DNA from: UBA668 sp046086305
GTDB taxonomy: Bacteria; Actinomycetota; Acidimicrobiia; Acidimicrobiales; Ilumatobacteraceae
Direction: 5' to 3'
Assembly: GCA_046086305.1 (NCBI GenBank)
Contig: JBJSXI010000059.1
Location: 1-64,000 of the forward strand
DNA length: 64,000 bases
In this document: in pieces, positions 25,616 through 34,328 of the stretch
Position numbering within the stretch: the first letter of the stretch is position 1
Layout of the letters: each line of letters begins with the position of its first letter
The notes under the pieces: generated by a model
What the model saw: only the letters and a program-made list of their open reading frames with translations
Databases searched by the model: none
Told to the model about the DNA's origin: nothing
Position numbers and translations under genes: made by a program

Positions 25616-26719
25616 TCACTTCAAGAAGGACGGCACGTCGAAGTCGTCGTCGCCATCCTCGCTCGAGGCCACAGGGTCCTCGGCGAAGAGTTCCTTGAGC
25701 GATGCGGTCGGCTTGGCCTCCTGCACGACCTTCAGCGGCGCGCGCGGCGGTGCGCCGGCAGCCGAGGAGTCCCAGCGATCGAAGCCGGCAGCGATGACCG
25801 TCACCTTCACCTCGTCGCCCATCTCGTCGTCGATGACGGTGCCGAAGATGATGTTGGCGTCCTGGTGGGCGACACCGTGGATGATCTCTGCTGCGGCGTT
25901 CATCTCGAACAGGCCCATGCTGCTCGGCCCCGTGATGTTCAACACGATGCCCCGGGCCCCGTCGATGGCCGCCTCGAGCAGCGGTGAACTGATCGCCGCC
26001 TTGGCTGCAGCGACCGCACGGTTCTCGCCACTCGCCTGGCCGATACCCATCAAGGCCGACCCGGCATTGGAGAGGATCATCTTCACGTCGGCGAAGTCGG
26101 TGTTGATCAAGCCCGGGGTCGTGATCAGGTTGGTGATGCCCGATACACCCTGCAGCAGTACCTCATCGGCCATCTTGAAGGCATTGAGCACACTGGTCTT
26201 CTCGTTCGCCACGGTGAGGAGGCGATCGTTGGGAATGACGATCAGCGTGTCGATCTTCTCCTTGAGGCGCTGCACACCGGCATCGGCCTGCACGGCACGA
26301 CGGCGACCCTCGAAGCTGAACGGTCTCGTCACGACACCGATCGTGAGCGCGCCCATGCTGCGCGCCACCTCGGCGATCACGGGTGCGGCACCCGTCCCGG
26401 TCCCGCCGCCCTCGCCGGCGGTGATGAACACCATGTCGGCGCCCTTGATCATCTCCTCGATCTCGTCGCGGTGCGCCTCGGCGGCGGTGCGGCCGACCTC
26501 GGGGTCACTCCCCGCACCGAGGCCACGGGTGAGATCGCGCCCGATGTCGAGCTTCACGTCGGCATCGCTCATCAGCAGCGCCTGCGCGTCGGTGTTCACG
26601 GCGACGAACTCGACGCCCTTCAGCCCGGCATCGATCATCCGGTTCACGGCGTTCACCCCACCGCCGCCGACGCCGACGACCTTGATGACGGCCAGATAAT
26701 TCTGCGGAGCGCCGACCAT
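25616..26719 (-). CDS. ftsZ: Cell division protein FtsZ
   Basis: Tubulin-like GTPase that forms the division ring; 367 residues. Seen: VVGVGGGGVNAVNRMI at the nucleotide site, the tubulin signature GGGTGTGAAPV near residue 105, the T7-loop region NTDFADVKMILSNAG, a short variable linker and the conserved C-terminal tail ending FDVPSFLK, where SepF and other partners bind. The SD GGAGGT precedes the ATG at 26719. A 102-base gap separates it from ftsQ, room for its own promoter. Confidence 0.98.
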   Translation of the reverse strand: MVGAPQNYLAVIKVVGVGGGGVNAVNRMIDAGLKGVEFVAVNTDAQALLMSDADVKLDIGRDLTRGLGAGSDPEVGRTAAEAHRDEIEEMIKGADMVFITAGEGGGTGTGAAPVIAEVARSMGALTIGVVTRPFSFEGRRRAVQADAGVQRLKEKIDTLIVIPNDRLLTVANEKTSVLNAFKMADEVLLQGVSGITNLITTPGLINTDFADVKMILSNAGSALMGIGQASGENRAVAAAKAAISSPLLEAAIDGARGIVLNITGPSSMGLFEMNAAAEIIHGVAHQDANIIFGTVIDDEMGDEVKVTVIAAGFDRWDSSAAGAPPRAPLKVVQEAKPTASLKELFAEDPVASSEDGDDDFDVPSFLK

Positions 26720-26791
26720 CAGAGGGACCTCCAGGGGGGCAGGTGCGGGTGCGGGCGGAGAGCGGTCACATCGAGTCCTTCGGTCACGGGG

Positions 26792-26797
26792 ATGCTA
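26792..26797 (-). promoter_or_regulatory. Possible -10 box in the ftsQ-ftsZ gap
   Basis: TAGCAT on the minus strand about 72 bases before the ftsZ ATG. No good -35 is seen. Extra ftsZ promoters in this gap are common in actinobacteria, but this one is weakly supported. Confidence 0.25.
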
Positions 26798-26821
26798 GCC
26801 GCAGGGGGTACCGGGCGACGG

Positions 26822-28282
26822 TTACCCTCGGACGACACCGATCTCGGTCGTCGAGACGTCGAGCGACACGATCCCGTCGAGACCGCTGCGCACCTGTGTC
26901 AACAGCCGGGCCAGCTTCTGGTCGAGCCCGTCGACCGACCCGAGGCGAACCTCGATCCCGGCGGTCGGGTCGACCCCGCCGGCGAGGGTGAGGGTGAGGG
27001 TGCCGCTGACGTCGTCGAGACCGACCCAGCGCGTGACCGCCCTGACCTCGGGGGGCAGCACCTTCACGAGGAGCGCTGCGGCGGCGTAGGGCGCACCGGC
27101 GAACAACCCGCGTCCCGTGTCGGGGTGATCACCGACGATCTGCATATACGCGATCGGCTGGCCGTCGAGGACGTCGAGGACCCGACCCTCGACATCGATC
27201 ACCCGCCACCTGCCGTCGCCACCCTGGAATGTGGCGAGCGCCACCCTCTCGCGGATGTCGATGAACACGGTGTGGGGGAAGTCGCGCGTGACGATGGCCG
27301 ACTCGACCCACGGCGCAGCGGCGAGGCGCTCCTCGATCTCGAGTGTGTCGACGAGCAGCACCGGCGAGCCCTCGAGGTCGGCAACGACTTCGTCGAGTAT
27401 CGATCGGTCGGTGTACACCGCGCCCTGCACTGTGATGTCGCGGACGTCGAAGACCGGGGAGGCGACGAACGCGATGGCCAGCACGACGAGCAAGACGGCC
27501 GCAACGGCGGCGACGAGGACCACGAGTCGACGGCGGCCGGCTGCTCTGCGTACTGCGGCACGGCGGGCCCGCAACCGCGGATCGATGCTGCCGCCGGACG
27601 CGACGGGCGGAGTGTTGACGACCATCCCCTCGTCGAGGTCGTCGATCACGATCATGTCCGGGTCGTCGACCGTGCTCCCGCCATGCACAGCACGGAGTCG
27701 CTCCTCCTTTGCCTCGTCGAGGTACACGGTGTCGGGCCGGTCGTCGCCGACGATGACGATCGTCGACGGACCGCCTGTCTCGGTGTCGAGCAACCCGACA
27801 TCCATCACGTCGTCGTCATCGATGGCGATCACGATGAGTTCGCCGGTGTCGTCGTCACCGATCTCGACGTCTCCGATCTCGACGTCATTGCCCCCGACAT
27901 CCGGACGGATGTGATCTGGGTCGTCGACTCGCAGCACGAGCTGGTCGGTCGATTCGTCGACCGGATCGTCGGCTGGCGGATCGACGGATGCGTCGGGCAC
28001 GTCGATGCGGATGAGCCCATCGGTCCCGAGTACCTCGCCCACGACGTACGACGGGGTCGGATCCTCGACCGGACGCGCCTCGGGGGGCTCACCGACGGGC
28101 GCCGCGGACGGTGCACCGAACAGGCCGAACAGCGGATCGTCGATCGCCGCCGGCCGATCGACATCGGCGACCGGCGTGGCAGGTGCCGGTCGCGGCTCGT
28201 CGGAGAACGCCGCGAGCAACTCCTGGAGCACCGAGTCCGAGAGCAGCGAATCGTCGGGGACGCGCGGTTCGTCGCTGCTCAC
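26822..28282 (-). CDS. ftsQ: Cell division protein FtsQ with a long acidic N-terminal tail
   Basis: 486 residues, nearly double the usual length. The C-terminal 235 residues are a normal FtsQ: one transmembrane helix (about 253-275), a POTRA domain (FDVRDITVQGAVYTDRS) and the beta domain. Before it lies a ~250-residue cytoplasmic tail, strongly acidic, with repeated hydrophobic-acidic motifs (LIRIDVPD, LVLRVDDPD, IVIAIDDDD, IVIVGDDRPD, MIVIDDLDE), and then an Arg-rich juxtamembrane stretch. The GTG at 28282 overlaps the murB stop (GTGA); a GTG at 28285 is equally open. Acts in the divisome with FtsL and FtsB-like proteins. Confidence 0.92.
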   Translation of the reverse strand: MSSDEPRVPDDSLLSDSVLQELLAAFSDEPRPAPATPVADVDRPAAIDDPLFGLFGAPSAAPVGEPPEARPVEDPTPSYVVGEVLGTDGLIRIDVPDASVDPPADDPVDESTDQLVLRVDDPDHIRPDVGGNDVEIGDVEIGDDDTGELIVIAIDDDDVMDVGLLDTETGGPSTIVIVGDDRPDTVYLDEAKEERLRAVHGGSTVDDPDMIVIDDLDEGMVVNTPPVASGGSIDPRLRARRAAVRRAAGRRRLVVLVAAVAAVLLVVLAIAFVASPVFDVRDITVQGAVYTDRSILDEVVADLEGSPVLLVDTLEIEERLAAAPWVESAIVTRDFPHTVFIDIRERVALATFQGGDGRWRVIDVEGRVLDVLDGQPIAYMQIVGDHPDTGRGLFAGAPYAAAALLVKVLPPEVRAVTRWVGLDDVSGTLTLTLAGGVDPTAGIEVRLGSVDGLDQKLARLLTQVRSGLDGIVSLDVSTTEIGVVRG

Positions 28283-29256
28283 CACTGCACCCCCGGCCCG
28301 ACCTCGTCAGCCACGTCGTCGAAGCCGACCAAGCGGATCTCGCTGCGCAGCAGGTGTCCGGTCCGTTCGTGGACCCGTCGGCGCACCGTCTCCATGACCG
28401 CCCGAACGTCGGCTGCGGTGGCGCCGTCGTCGGCCTGGATGAAGTTGGCGTGCTTCGTGCTGACACAGGCACCGCCGATCCGAAAGCCGCGCAGACCGGC
28501 CTCGTCGATCAGGCGTGCCGCAGGGAGCAGGTCGGGAATCGGGTTGACGAACACAGAGCCAGCATTATGCCCGCCCGGCTGGTGCTCCCTCCTCCATCGG
28601 ACAATGTCGGCGAGGAGCGTGTCGCCGATCTCGGCCTCACCTGTGGGGCGCACGCTCAGCCGGAGCCGGGCCGCAAGGACGATCTGGTGGTCGGCAAGAT
28701 CGCTGCCCCTGAACCGCAGCCCGAGCGACGACGCCCCGACCCAGGCCCAGCGAGCGTGGTGCAGGTCGAACACCTGCGCCGACTCGAGCGATGTGGCCAT
28801 ATCGCTGCCGTGACCGCCTGCGTTCATCCGGACCGCGCCACCGATGGAGCCAGGGACGCCCACGGCCCACTCGAACCCGGCGAGACCGGCCGCGACGGTC
28901 CGCCGCGCGACGACCGGCAGGGCGGCCGCCGCCCCGACCTCGACGGTCGCCTCACGGGAGTCGGTGACGATCTCGATCCGTTCGGGATCGGGCGTCATGT
29001 CATCGAGGACGACCGCGATACCGCGGAACCCCTCGTCGGCGACGAGGAGGTTCGAGCCTCGGCCGACGACGAGGACGGCAAGACCGGTGACTGCCAGCGC
29101 CTCGGCCACGCGCCCGAGGTCGTCGATCGATCGCGGTCGGACCATCACCGCCGCGGTCCCACCGACGCGGTACGTCGTGAGCTCACCGAGCGGCTCATCG
29201 GTCGAGCAGATGCCGGCGAGGATCCGGCAGGCAACCTCCACCGGGGTGTTCGTCAC
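28279..29256 (-). CDS. murB: UDP-N-acetylenolpyruvoylglucosamine reductase
   Basis: FAD enzyme that reduces UDP-GlcNAc-enolpyruvate to UDP-MurNAc with NADPH. 325 residues. Seen: TYRVGGTAAVMVRP, GRGSNLLVADEGF and VGVPGSIGGAVRMNAGGHG at the FAD site, and AGSVFVNP, where the Ser is the expected proton donor (the more usual Lys after Phe is Val here). The C-terminus carries HANFIQADDGATAADV. GTG at 29256 overlaps the murC stop (GTGA). The murC-murB-ftsQ order is common in actinobacteria and related phyla. Confidence 0.95.
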   Translation of the reverse strand: MTNTPVEVACRILAGICSTDEPLGELTTYRVGGTAAVMVRPRSIDDLGRVAEALAVTGLAVLVVGRGSNLLVADEGFRGIAVVLDDMTPDPERIEIVTDSREATVEVGAAAALPVVARRTVAAGLAGFEWAVGVPGSIGGAVRMNAGGHGSDMATSLESAQVFDLHHARWAWVGASSLGLRFRGSDLADHQIVLAARLRLSVRPTGEAEIGDTLLADIVRWRREHQPGGHNAGSVFVNPIPDLLPAARLIDEAGLRGFRIGGACVSTKHANFIQADDGATAADVRAVMETVRRRVHERTGHLLRSEIRLVGFDDVADEVGPGVQW

Positions 29257-30686
29257 CGCGCGCCCGCCTCACGGAGCGCTCGGCGACGAGCGACCACCTC
29301 GTCGGGCAGCGTCTCCACGTCCCCGCAACCCATCGAGATACACACATCACCCGGACGCAGTCGCCGCGCAAGTTGTTCGACGAGGTCCGAGCGGTTCGGC
29401 AGCCACATCACTCTCGCTGTCGGATGGGCATCGAGGACGGCATTGACGACCAGCTTGCCGGTGACCCCGGGAAGGGGTGCCGTACCCGATGGATAGATGT
29501 CGGTCAGCACGACCTCGTCGGCATCGACGAAGGCATCTGCGTACTCGGGAGACATCACGGCCATCCGGTTGTAGCGGTTCGGCTGGAACACTGCGACGAT
29601 CCGCGACCACCGGTCTCCACTCGTACGCGCCGCCGTGAGGACCGCTGCGATCTCCCCCGGGAGGTGTGCGTAGTCGTCGACGAAGGTGACCCCGTCGTCG
29701 ACCGCCCTGATGTCAAAACGTCGGGCAACGCCACCGAAGGCCGCTAGGGCGCGCTGGGCGGCCGCGAACGGCACACCGAGCTCGAGGGCCATTGCGAGTG
29801 CGCCTGTCGCATTGCGGACGTTGTGGAGACCGCGCAGGGGCAGCTCGACCTCGCCGATCCGCTCGCCGTCATGGACGACACCGAACCTCGCCGTGCCGGC
29901 GACCATCTCGACGTCGACAGCGCGGTAGTCGGCGCCGGGAGAGGTCCCGTAGGTGACGAGCGGCACGAGCGACGACTCGGCGGCGAACATCGCACAGACA
30001 GGGTCGTCCAGACACACGACCCGCGGCCCCTCGACCTTGGAGAGATAGTCGCGAAAGCCGTCGATCACCGCGGCGAGGCTCCCGTAGTGCTCGAGGTGGT
30101 CGGCTTCGACATTGGTCAGGATCGTCGCGGCAAGAGGGAGCGCGAGATGGGTGCCGTCGCTCTCGTCCGCCTCGACCACGAGCCACCGCCCACCGGTCCA
30201 CTGCGCGCCCGTACCCATGTCGGTCACGTCGCCGCCGATGACGAAACTCGGCCGCAACCCCGCCTCGGACAGCATGAGCATGAGCATCGACGACGTCGAC
30301 GTCTTGCCATGAGTGCCCGCAACGCCGATCGAGTCGGCTTGGGCGCAGATCGATGCAAGCATGCCCGCGCGGTGCATCGACAGGATGCCCTGCCGCTCGG
30401 CTTCGTCACGTTCGACATTCCGTTCGGGAATCGCCGTCGACCAGGTGATCGCATCGCACCCGTGCACATGTTCGCGTCGATGCCCGACGTGCACCTCGAC
30501 CCCGGCGGCACGCACGCGCTCGAGCACATCTCGTTCGCGGAGATCGCTGCCGCTCACCGAATGGCCCATCTCGGCCAGCACGATCGCCACGGCGCTCATG
30601 CCGGGACCGCCGACTCCGACGACATGGAGACGACGCGCGCGCGACAGGTCGATCGTCGGCGCGCCGGCCGCCGGGTGGAGGTTCAT
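29253..30686 (-). CDS. murC: UDP-N-acetylmuramate--L-alanine ligase
   Basis: Adds L-alanine to UDP-MurNAc, the first peptide step. 477 residues. N-terminal Rossmann part (LHVVGVGGPGMSAVA), ATP P-loop AGTHGKTSTSSM near residue 115, the central VEADESDGTHL, and a C-terminal Mur ligase domain with FQPNRYNRM. The ATG at 30686 overlaps the murG stop (ATGA), which settles the start against longer options. Confidence 0.96.
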   Translation of the reverse strand: MNLHPAAGAPTIDLSRARRLHVVGVGGPGMSAVAIVLAEMGHSVSGSDLRERDVLERVRAAGVEVHVGHRREHVHGCDAITWSTAIPERNVERDEAERQGILSMHRAGMLASICAQADSIGVAGTHGKTSTSSMLMLMLSEAGLRPSFVIGGDVTDMGTGAQWTGGRWLVVEADESDGTHLALPLAATILTNVEADHLEHYGSLAAVIDGFRDYLSKVEGPRVVCLDDPVCAMFAAESSLVPLVTYGTSPGADYRAVDVEMVAGTARFGVVHDGERIGEVELPLRGLHNVRNATGALAMALELGVPFAAAQRALAAFGGVARRFDIRAVDDGVTFVDDYAHLPGEIAAVLTAARTSGDRWSRIVAVFQPNRYNRMAVMSPEYADAFVDADEVVLTDIYPSGTAPLPGVTGKLVVNAVLDAHPTARVMWLPNRSDLVEQLARRLRPGDVCISMGCGDVETLPDEVVARRRALREAGAR

Positions 30687-31789
30687 CGGGTCGCCACACG
30701 TTCGACGAGGCTGACCAGTCGTCTGCTTCGATGGGCCGTCCCTGCCTCGCGGGCAGATGATGCGATCGCCGAGAGCCGAACCGGATCGGCGACCAGCGAA
30801 GTGATCTCCGCCGTCAGGCGGTCGGCGCTCAGGTCGGCTTCCTCGAGGAGGATCGCTGCACCGATACTCGACAGGACCTGCGCATTGTCGACCTGGTGGT
30901 TCGCCGCGGCCCCTGGCCACGGCACGACGATCGCCGGCGCGCCCACTGCAGCCAGTTCTGCGATGGTTCCCGCCCCTGCACGGGTGATGAAGAGGTCTGC
31001 AGCCGCATAGACCAGCGGCATCCGAGGTTCGAATCCGATCACCCGGTAGAGGATGCCCGATGAACCGTCGCGTTCGGGAGCGGCACAGGCGCGGAACCGC
31101 TCACCGACGACGTGGTACACCGCAAGGTCTCGACGCGCCGCCAACCTGTCGGTGACCTCCTCCACGACCGCGTTGACGGTGCCTGCGCCGAGGGATCCAC
31201 AGACGACTGCGACGACGAATCGGTCGTCAGGCAGTCCGAGCTGGGCGCGGGCGGCGGCCCGGCCGGTCACCCGATCGACCTCGACGATCGCGCGACGAAC
31301 GGGTGCACCGGTGTACTCGCTGCGTGGGAGGTCAGACGTCTCGAATGCCACGGCGCATGCGGCGGCACGACGGGCGACGATCCGCGAGACGAGCCCTGGG
31401 CGGCGGTCGTAGCTGACGACCACATAGGGAATTCCGAGTCGCCATGCCGCGAAGGTCGCCGGAAAGCTTGCATAGCCACCGAGGTTCACCACGACGCGTG
31501 GTTCGAGGCGTCGTAGGAGCACGACGGCATGCCGACACGCACGGATCAGTCGGGGCACGAAGGACAGATTCCGTCTGCTCATGCGGCGCTGCAATCCGAC
31601 CACGTCGAGGAACGTGCAACTGAAGCCTGTCGGCGGGACCATGTCGACCTCGACGCCGCGCTGCGCTCCCACATAGTGGATGTCCTCGGCCGGATGACCC
31701 GCTGCGACGAGCGCCTCGGCAACCGCCAGCGCCGGGATCACGTGTCCGGCGGTCCCTCCACCGGTGACCACGGCGAACGTTCCGCTCAT
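30683..31789 (-). CDS. murG: Undecaprenyldiphospho-muramoylpentapeptide GlcNAc transferase
   Basis: Makes lipid II from lipid I on the inner membrane face. 368 residues, GT-B fold (family GT28). Seen: VVTGGGTAGHVIPALAVAEAL at the N-terminal glycine loop, VNLGGYASFPATFAA, and the C-terminal donor site ITRAGAGTIAELAAVG followed by VPWPGAAANHQ (usual family residues are AAxxHQ). The ATG at 31789 overlaps the ftsW stop (ATGA). Confidence 0.95.
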   Translation of the reverse strand: MSGTFAVVTGGGTAGHVIPALAVAEALVAAGHPAEDIHYVGAQRGVEVDMVPPTGFSCTFLDVVGLQRRMSRRNLSFVPRLIRACRHAVVLLRRLEPRVVVNLGGYASFPATFAAWRLGIPYVVVSYDRRPGLVSRIVARRAAACAVAFETSDLPRSEYTGAPVRRAIVEVDRVTGRAAARAQLGLPDDRFVVAVVCGSLGAGTVNAVVEEVTDRLAARRDLAVYHVVGERFRACAAPERDGSSGILYRVIGFEPRMPLVYAAADLFITRAGAGTIAELAAVGAPAIVVPWPGAAANHQVDNAQVLSSIGAAILLEEADLSADRLTAEITSLVADPVRLSAIASSAREAGTAHRSRRLVSLVERVATR

Positions 31790-32982
31790 CTGACGTTTCG
31801 GGCCACGTTCAGGAGAAGTCCCGCTGCAGCCATGCTCACGAGGAGCGAACTGCCGCCGACGGAGAAGAACGGCAGGGTGAGACCAGTGACCGGGAGCAGC
31901 CCGACCACACCACCGATGTTGATCGTCGTTTGCACCGCGAACCAGCCGGCGATCCCCCCGGCGACCATCGCGTGGAATCGATCGTGTGCGGCGAGCGCGA
32001 TCTGTACTGCGGCGAACACGAGCGCGAAGAAGCCCCCGATCACTGCGACCACGCCGAGCATGCCCAGTTCCTCGGCAACGACGGCGAAGATGAAGTCGCT
32101 GTGGGCGAGCGGCAGGAACTCGCCGAGTTTGGTGTCGCCGCGGCCGACACCCGAACCGCTCAGACCGCCTTCGGCCACCGCGATCATCGCTTGCCAGGTC
32201 TGATAGCTGAGGTGGTCCTTGTGCGCAGCGATGTCGAGGAACGCCGTGAACCGGCCCCGGCGATACGGCGTGGAGAGCACGAACCACGATCCGGCAACAC
32301 CGAGCACCGATGCTGCGGCGGCCATGGGGATGAGAGGTGCGCCCGCCATGAACACCACGGTGAAGGCGATCGACGCCACGACGATGGCCGACCCGAGGTC
32401 GTTCTGCACGACGCACAATCCGGTCGCCACGATCCCGAGCCAGGCCACGGGACCGAGCACCTCGCGCACATCGGTCGTCCCCCGCCGGCCGGCGAGCAGA
32501 TTCGCGCATTGCAGGAGGAGCGCGAGTTTCAGGAACTCACTCGGCTGGAACGTCATCGAGCCGACACTCACCCATGCCCGGGCGCCGTTCACCGAGGTGC
32601 CGAGTCCCGGCAGCCACGGCAACACCATCAGCGCGTACGACGCGATCGTCAACGGGCCGAGGAGCCGTCGCCACCGGTGCATCGGCACCCGCATCGCCAA
32701 CCAGATCGCCCAGATGCCGAAGAAGGCCCAGCCCGCCTGGCGACCGAAGACCCTCCACGGGGAGTTGCCCCGGTGGAACTCGCGCACCGAGGTTGCCGAC
32801 AGGACCATCAGGAGGCCGAGCATCGTGAAGACCGCAACGACGACGGCGATCACATAGAACGCGACGGGCGGCGGGCCGACCGGTCGCACCTGCTCGCGTT
32901 GTGTCGGATGACGACGCCGCGCAGCAGCCCGCTGACGAGCGACCTGTCGACGATCACCGATGACGGTGCTCCGAGCCGTCAT
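31786..32982 (-). CDS. ftsW: Peptidoglycan glycosyltransferase FtsW
   Basis: SEDS-family polymerase that builds septal glycan with FtsI. 398 residues with about ten membrane helices after a basic N-terminal tail of ~35 residues. Seen: SVNGARAWVSVGSMTFQPSEFLKLALL around residues 130-155 (family-typical, with the PSE motif) and the later SGSGVGRGDTKLGEFLPLAHSDFIFAVVAEELG in pieces, which holds the extracytoplasmic loop. RodA is the close alternative, but the position inside dcw favours FtsW. Overlaps murD by four bases. Confidence 0.95.
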   Translation of the reverse strand: MTARSTVIGDRRQVARQRAAARRRHPTQREQVRPVGPPPVAFYVIAVVVAVFTMLGLLMVLSATSVREFHRGNSPWRVFGRQAGWAFFGIWAIWLAMRVPMHRWRRLLGPLTIASYALMVLPWLPGLGTSVNGARAWVSVGSMTFQPSEFLKLALLLQCANLLAGRRGTTDVREVLGPVAWLGIVATGLCVVQNDLGSAIVVASIAFTVVFMAGAPLIPMAAAASVLGVAGSWFVLSTPYRRGRFTAFLDIAAHKDHLSYQTWQAMIAVAEGGLSGSGVGRGDTKLGEFLPLAHSDFIFAVVAEELGMLGVVAVIGGFFALVFAAVQIALAAHDRFHAMVAGGIAGWFAVQTTINIGGVVGLLPVTGLTLPFFSVGGSSLLVSMAAAGLLLNVARNVR

Positions 32983-34328
32983 GCCGCACCCTCCTGCGCG
33001 AGCGCGCCGACCAACTGACGGAAGTCGTCACCCCGAGCGGGATACCCGCCGGTGGGGTACCAGTCGAAACTCGCGCACGCGGGTGAGAGCAGCACGACGT
33101 CGCCCGGCCGGGCCATCCGGTGCGCCGCCTCGACCGCCTCGCGCATCGATGAGACGGCGACCGTCGGGCAGCCCGGGGTGAACATCGCCGTGATCTCGTC
33201 CGCCGCCTCTCCGAGTCCCACGACCCCGACGATGCGATCTCGCTCCGTGGCGAGCTCCGACAGGTCGAGGCCCTTGTTGCGACCACCGGCGAGCAGAACG
33301 ACCCGCTCGAAACCGCGGATCGCCGCGAGCGAGGCATGCGGGGTCGTCGCCTTCGAGTCGTTGAACCACTCGACACCGTCGACGCACCCGACCGGTTCGA
33401 TGCGATGCGGCGGGTGTCGGAATGTTGCGAGCGACTCGGCGATCGACGTGACATCCGCACAGCCACCCTCGAGGACGAGGGCGATCGCGGCCAAGGCATT
33501 GGTGACATCGTGCGGGAGTCGACGAGGGAGACTGCGCACGGGCGCGACGCGACCGGTCGGGCCGACGAGCCACTCCCCCTCGACCCGGTAGTCGGCGTCG
33601 GCCGTCGCGAACGTGCGCACCTCGCCACCGGCTCGTTCGAGGTGACGCATCACGACCGGATCCCCGGCCCATCCGATCGCCACGTCCCCAGGACGACGGT
33701 GTGCCCATAGACGCGCCTTGGCGGCTTCGTAGTCGTCCATCGACGGGTGCCAGTTCTGGTGATCGGCTGCGAGATTGAGCCACACCGATGCGTTCGCCCG
33801 GAACGACTCCGTCCAGCGGAGACGGAAACTGCTGCACTCGACCACGAACGCATCGACATCGTCGGCGAGAGCTGCCACGAAGGGCACCTCGGTGTTGCCC
33901 ACGGCAGCGCAGCGCATCCCGGACCCCTCGACGAGGTGCGCGGCGAGCATCGTGGTCGTCGTCTTGCCGTCGGTGCCGGTCACGGCGAGGATCGGACGCG
34001 GACCACCGGGGCGCTCCTGCTCCCATTGGTAGGCGAGGTCGATCTCACTGCGGATCGGGGTGCCCGAGGCGAGTGCGGCACCGATGACCCGATGGTGCTC
34101 GGGGATGCCCGGCGCCGGACAGACCACGGCACACCGCCGGACGATCTCGGCCAGCACCGCCTCGTCGGGCTGCACGAGCAGGTCGACGCCGTTGGCCGAT
34201 GCAACCTTCAGGGCCGTCTCGGTGGCCACGTCATCAGCGATCACCACCTCCCAGCCGCGTGCAACGAGGGCTTCGGTCAGCGCTTCACCGCTGAGGCCGA
34301 CCCCGTAGACGAGCGCAACAGAACTCAT
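32979..34328 (-). CDS. murD: UDP-N-acetylmuramoylalanine--D-glutamate ligase
   Basis: Adds D-Glu to UDP-MurNAc-L-Ala. 449 residues. N-terminal domain (VALVYGVGLSGEALTEAL), ATP site VTGTDGKTTTTMLAAHL near residue 118, the central domain with NLAADHQNWH and the C-terminal NDSKATTPHASLAAI, which is a strong MurD mark. Shares four bases with mraY upstream and with ftsW downstream. Confidence 0.96.
   Translation of the reverse strand: MSSVALVYGVGLSGEALTEALVARGWEVVIADDVATETALKVASANGVDLLVQPDEAVLAEIVRRCAVVCPAPGIPEHHRVIGAALASGTPIRSEIDLAYQWEQERPGGPRPILAVTGTDGKTTTTMLAAHLVEGSGMRCAAVGNTEVPFVAALADDVDAFVVECSSFRLRWTESFRANASVWLNLAADHQNWHPSMDDYEAAKARLWAHRRPGDVAIGWAGDPVVMRHLERAGGEVRTFATADADYRVEGEWLVGPTGRVAPVRSLPRRLPHDVTNALAAIALVLEGGCADVTSIAESLATFRHPPHRIEPVGCVDGVEWFNDSKATTPHASLAAIRGFERVVLLAGGRNKGLDLSELATERDRIVGVVGLGEAADEITAMFTPGCPTVAVSSMREAVEAAHRMARPGDVVLLSPACASFDWYPTGGYPARGDDFRQLVGALAQEGAA

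Noticed and set aside
26471..28813. A 780-codon frame opposite ftsZ, ftsQ and murB
   Set aside because: Spans three conserved genes and the ftsQ-ftsZ gap without any family signal.
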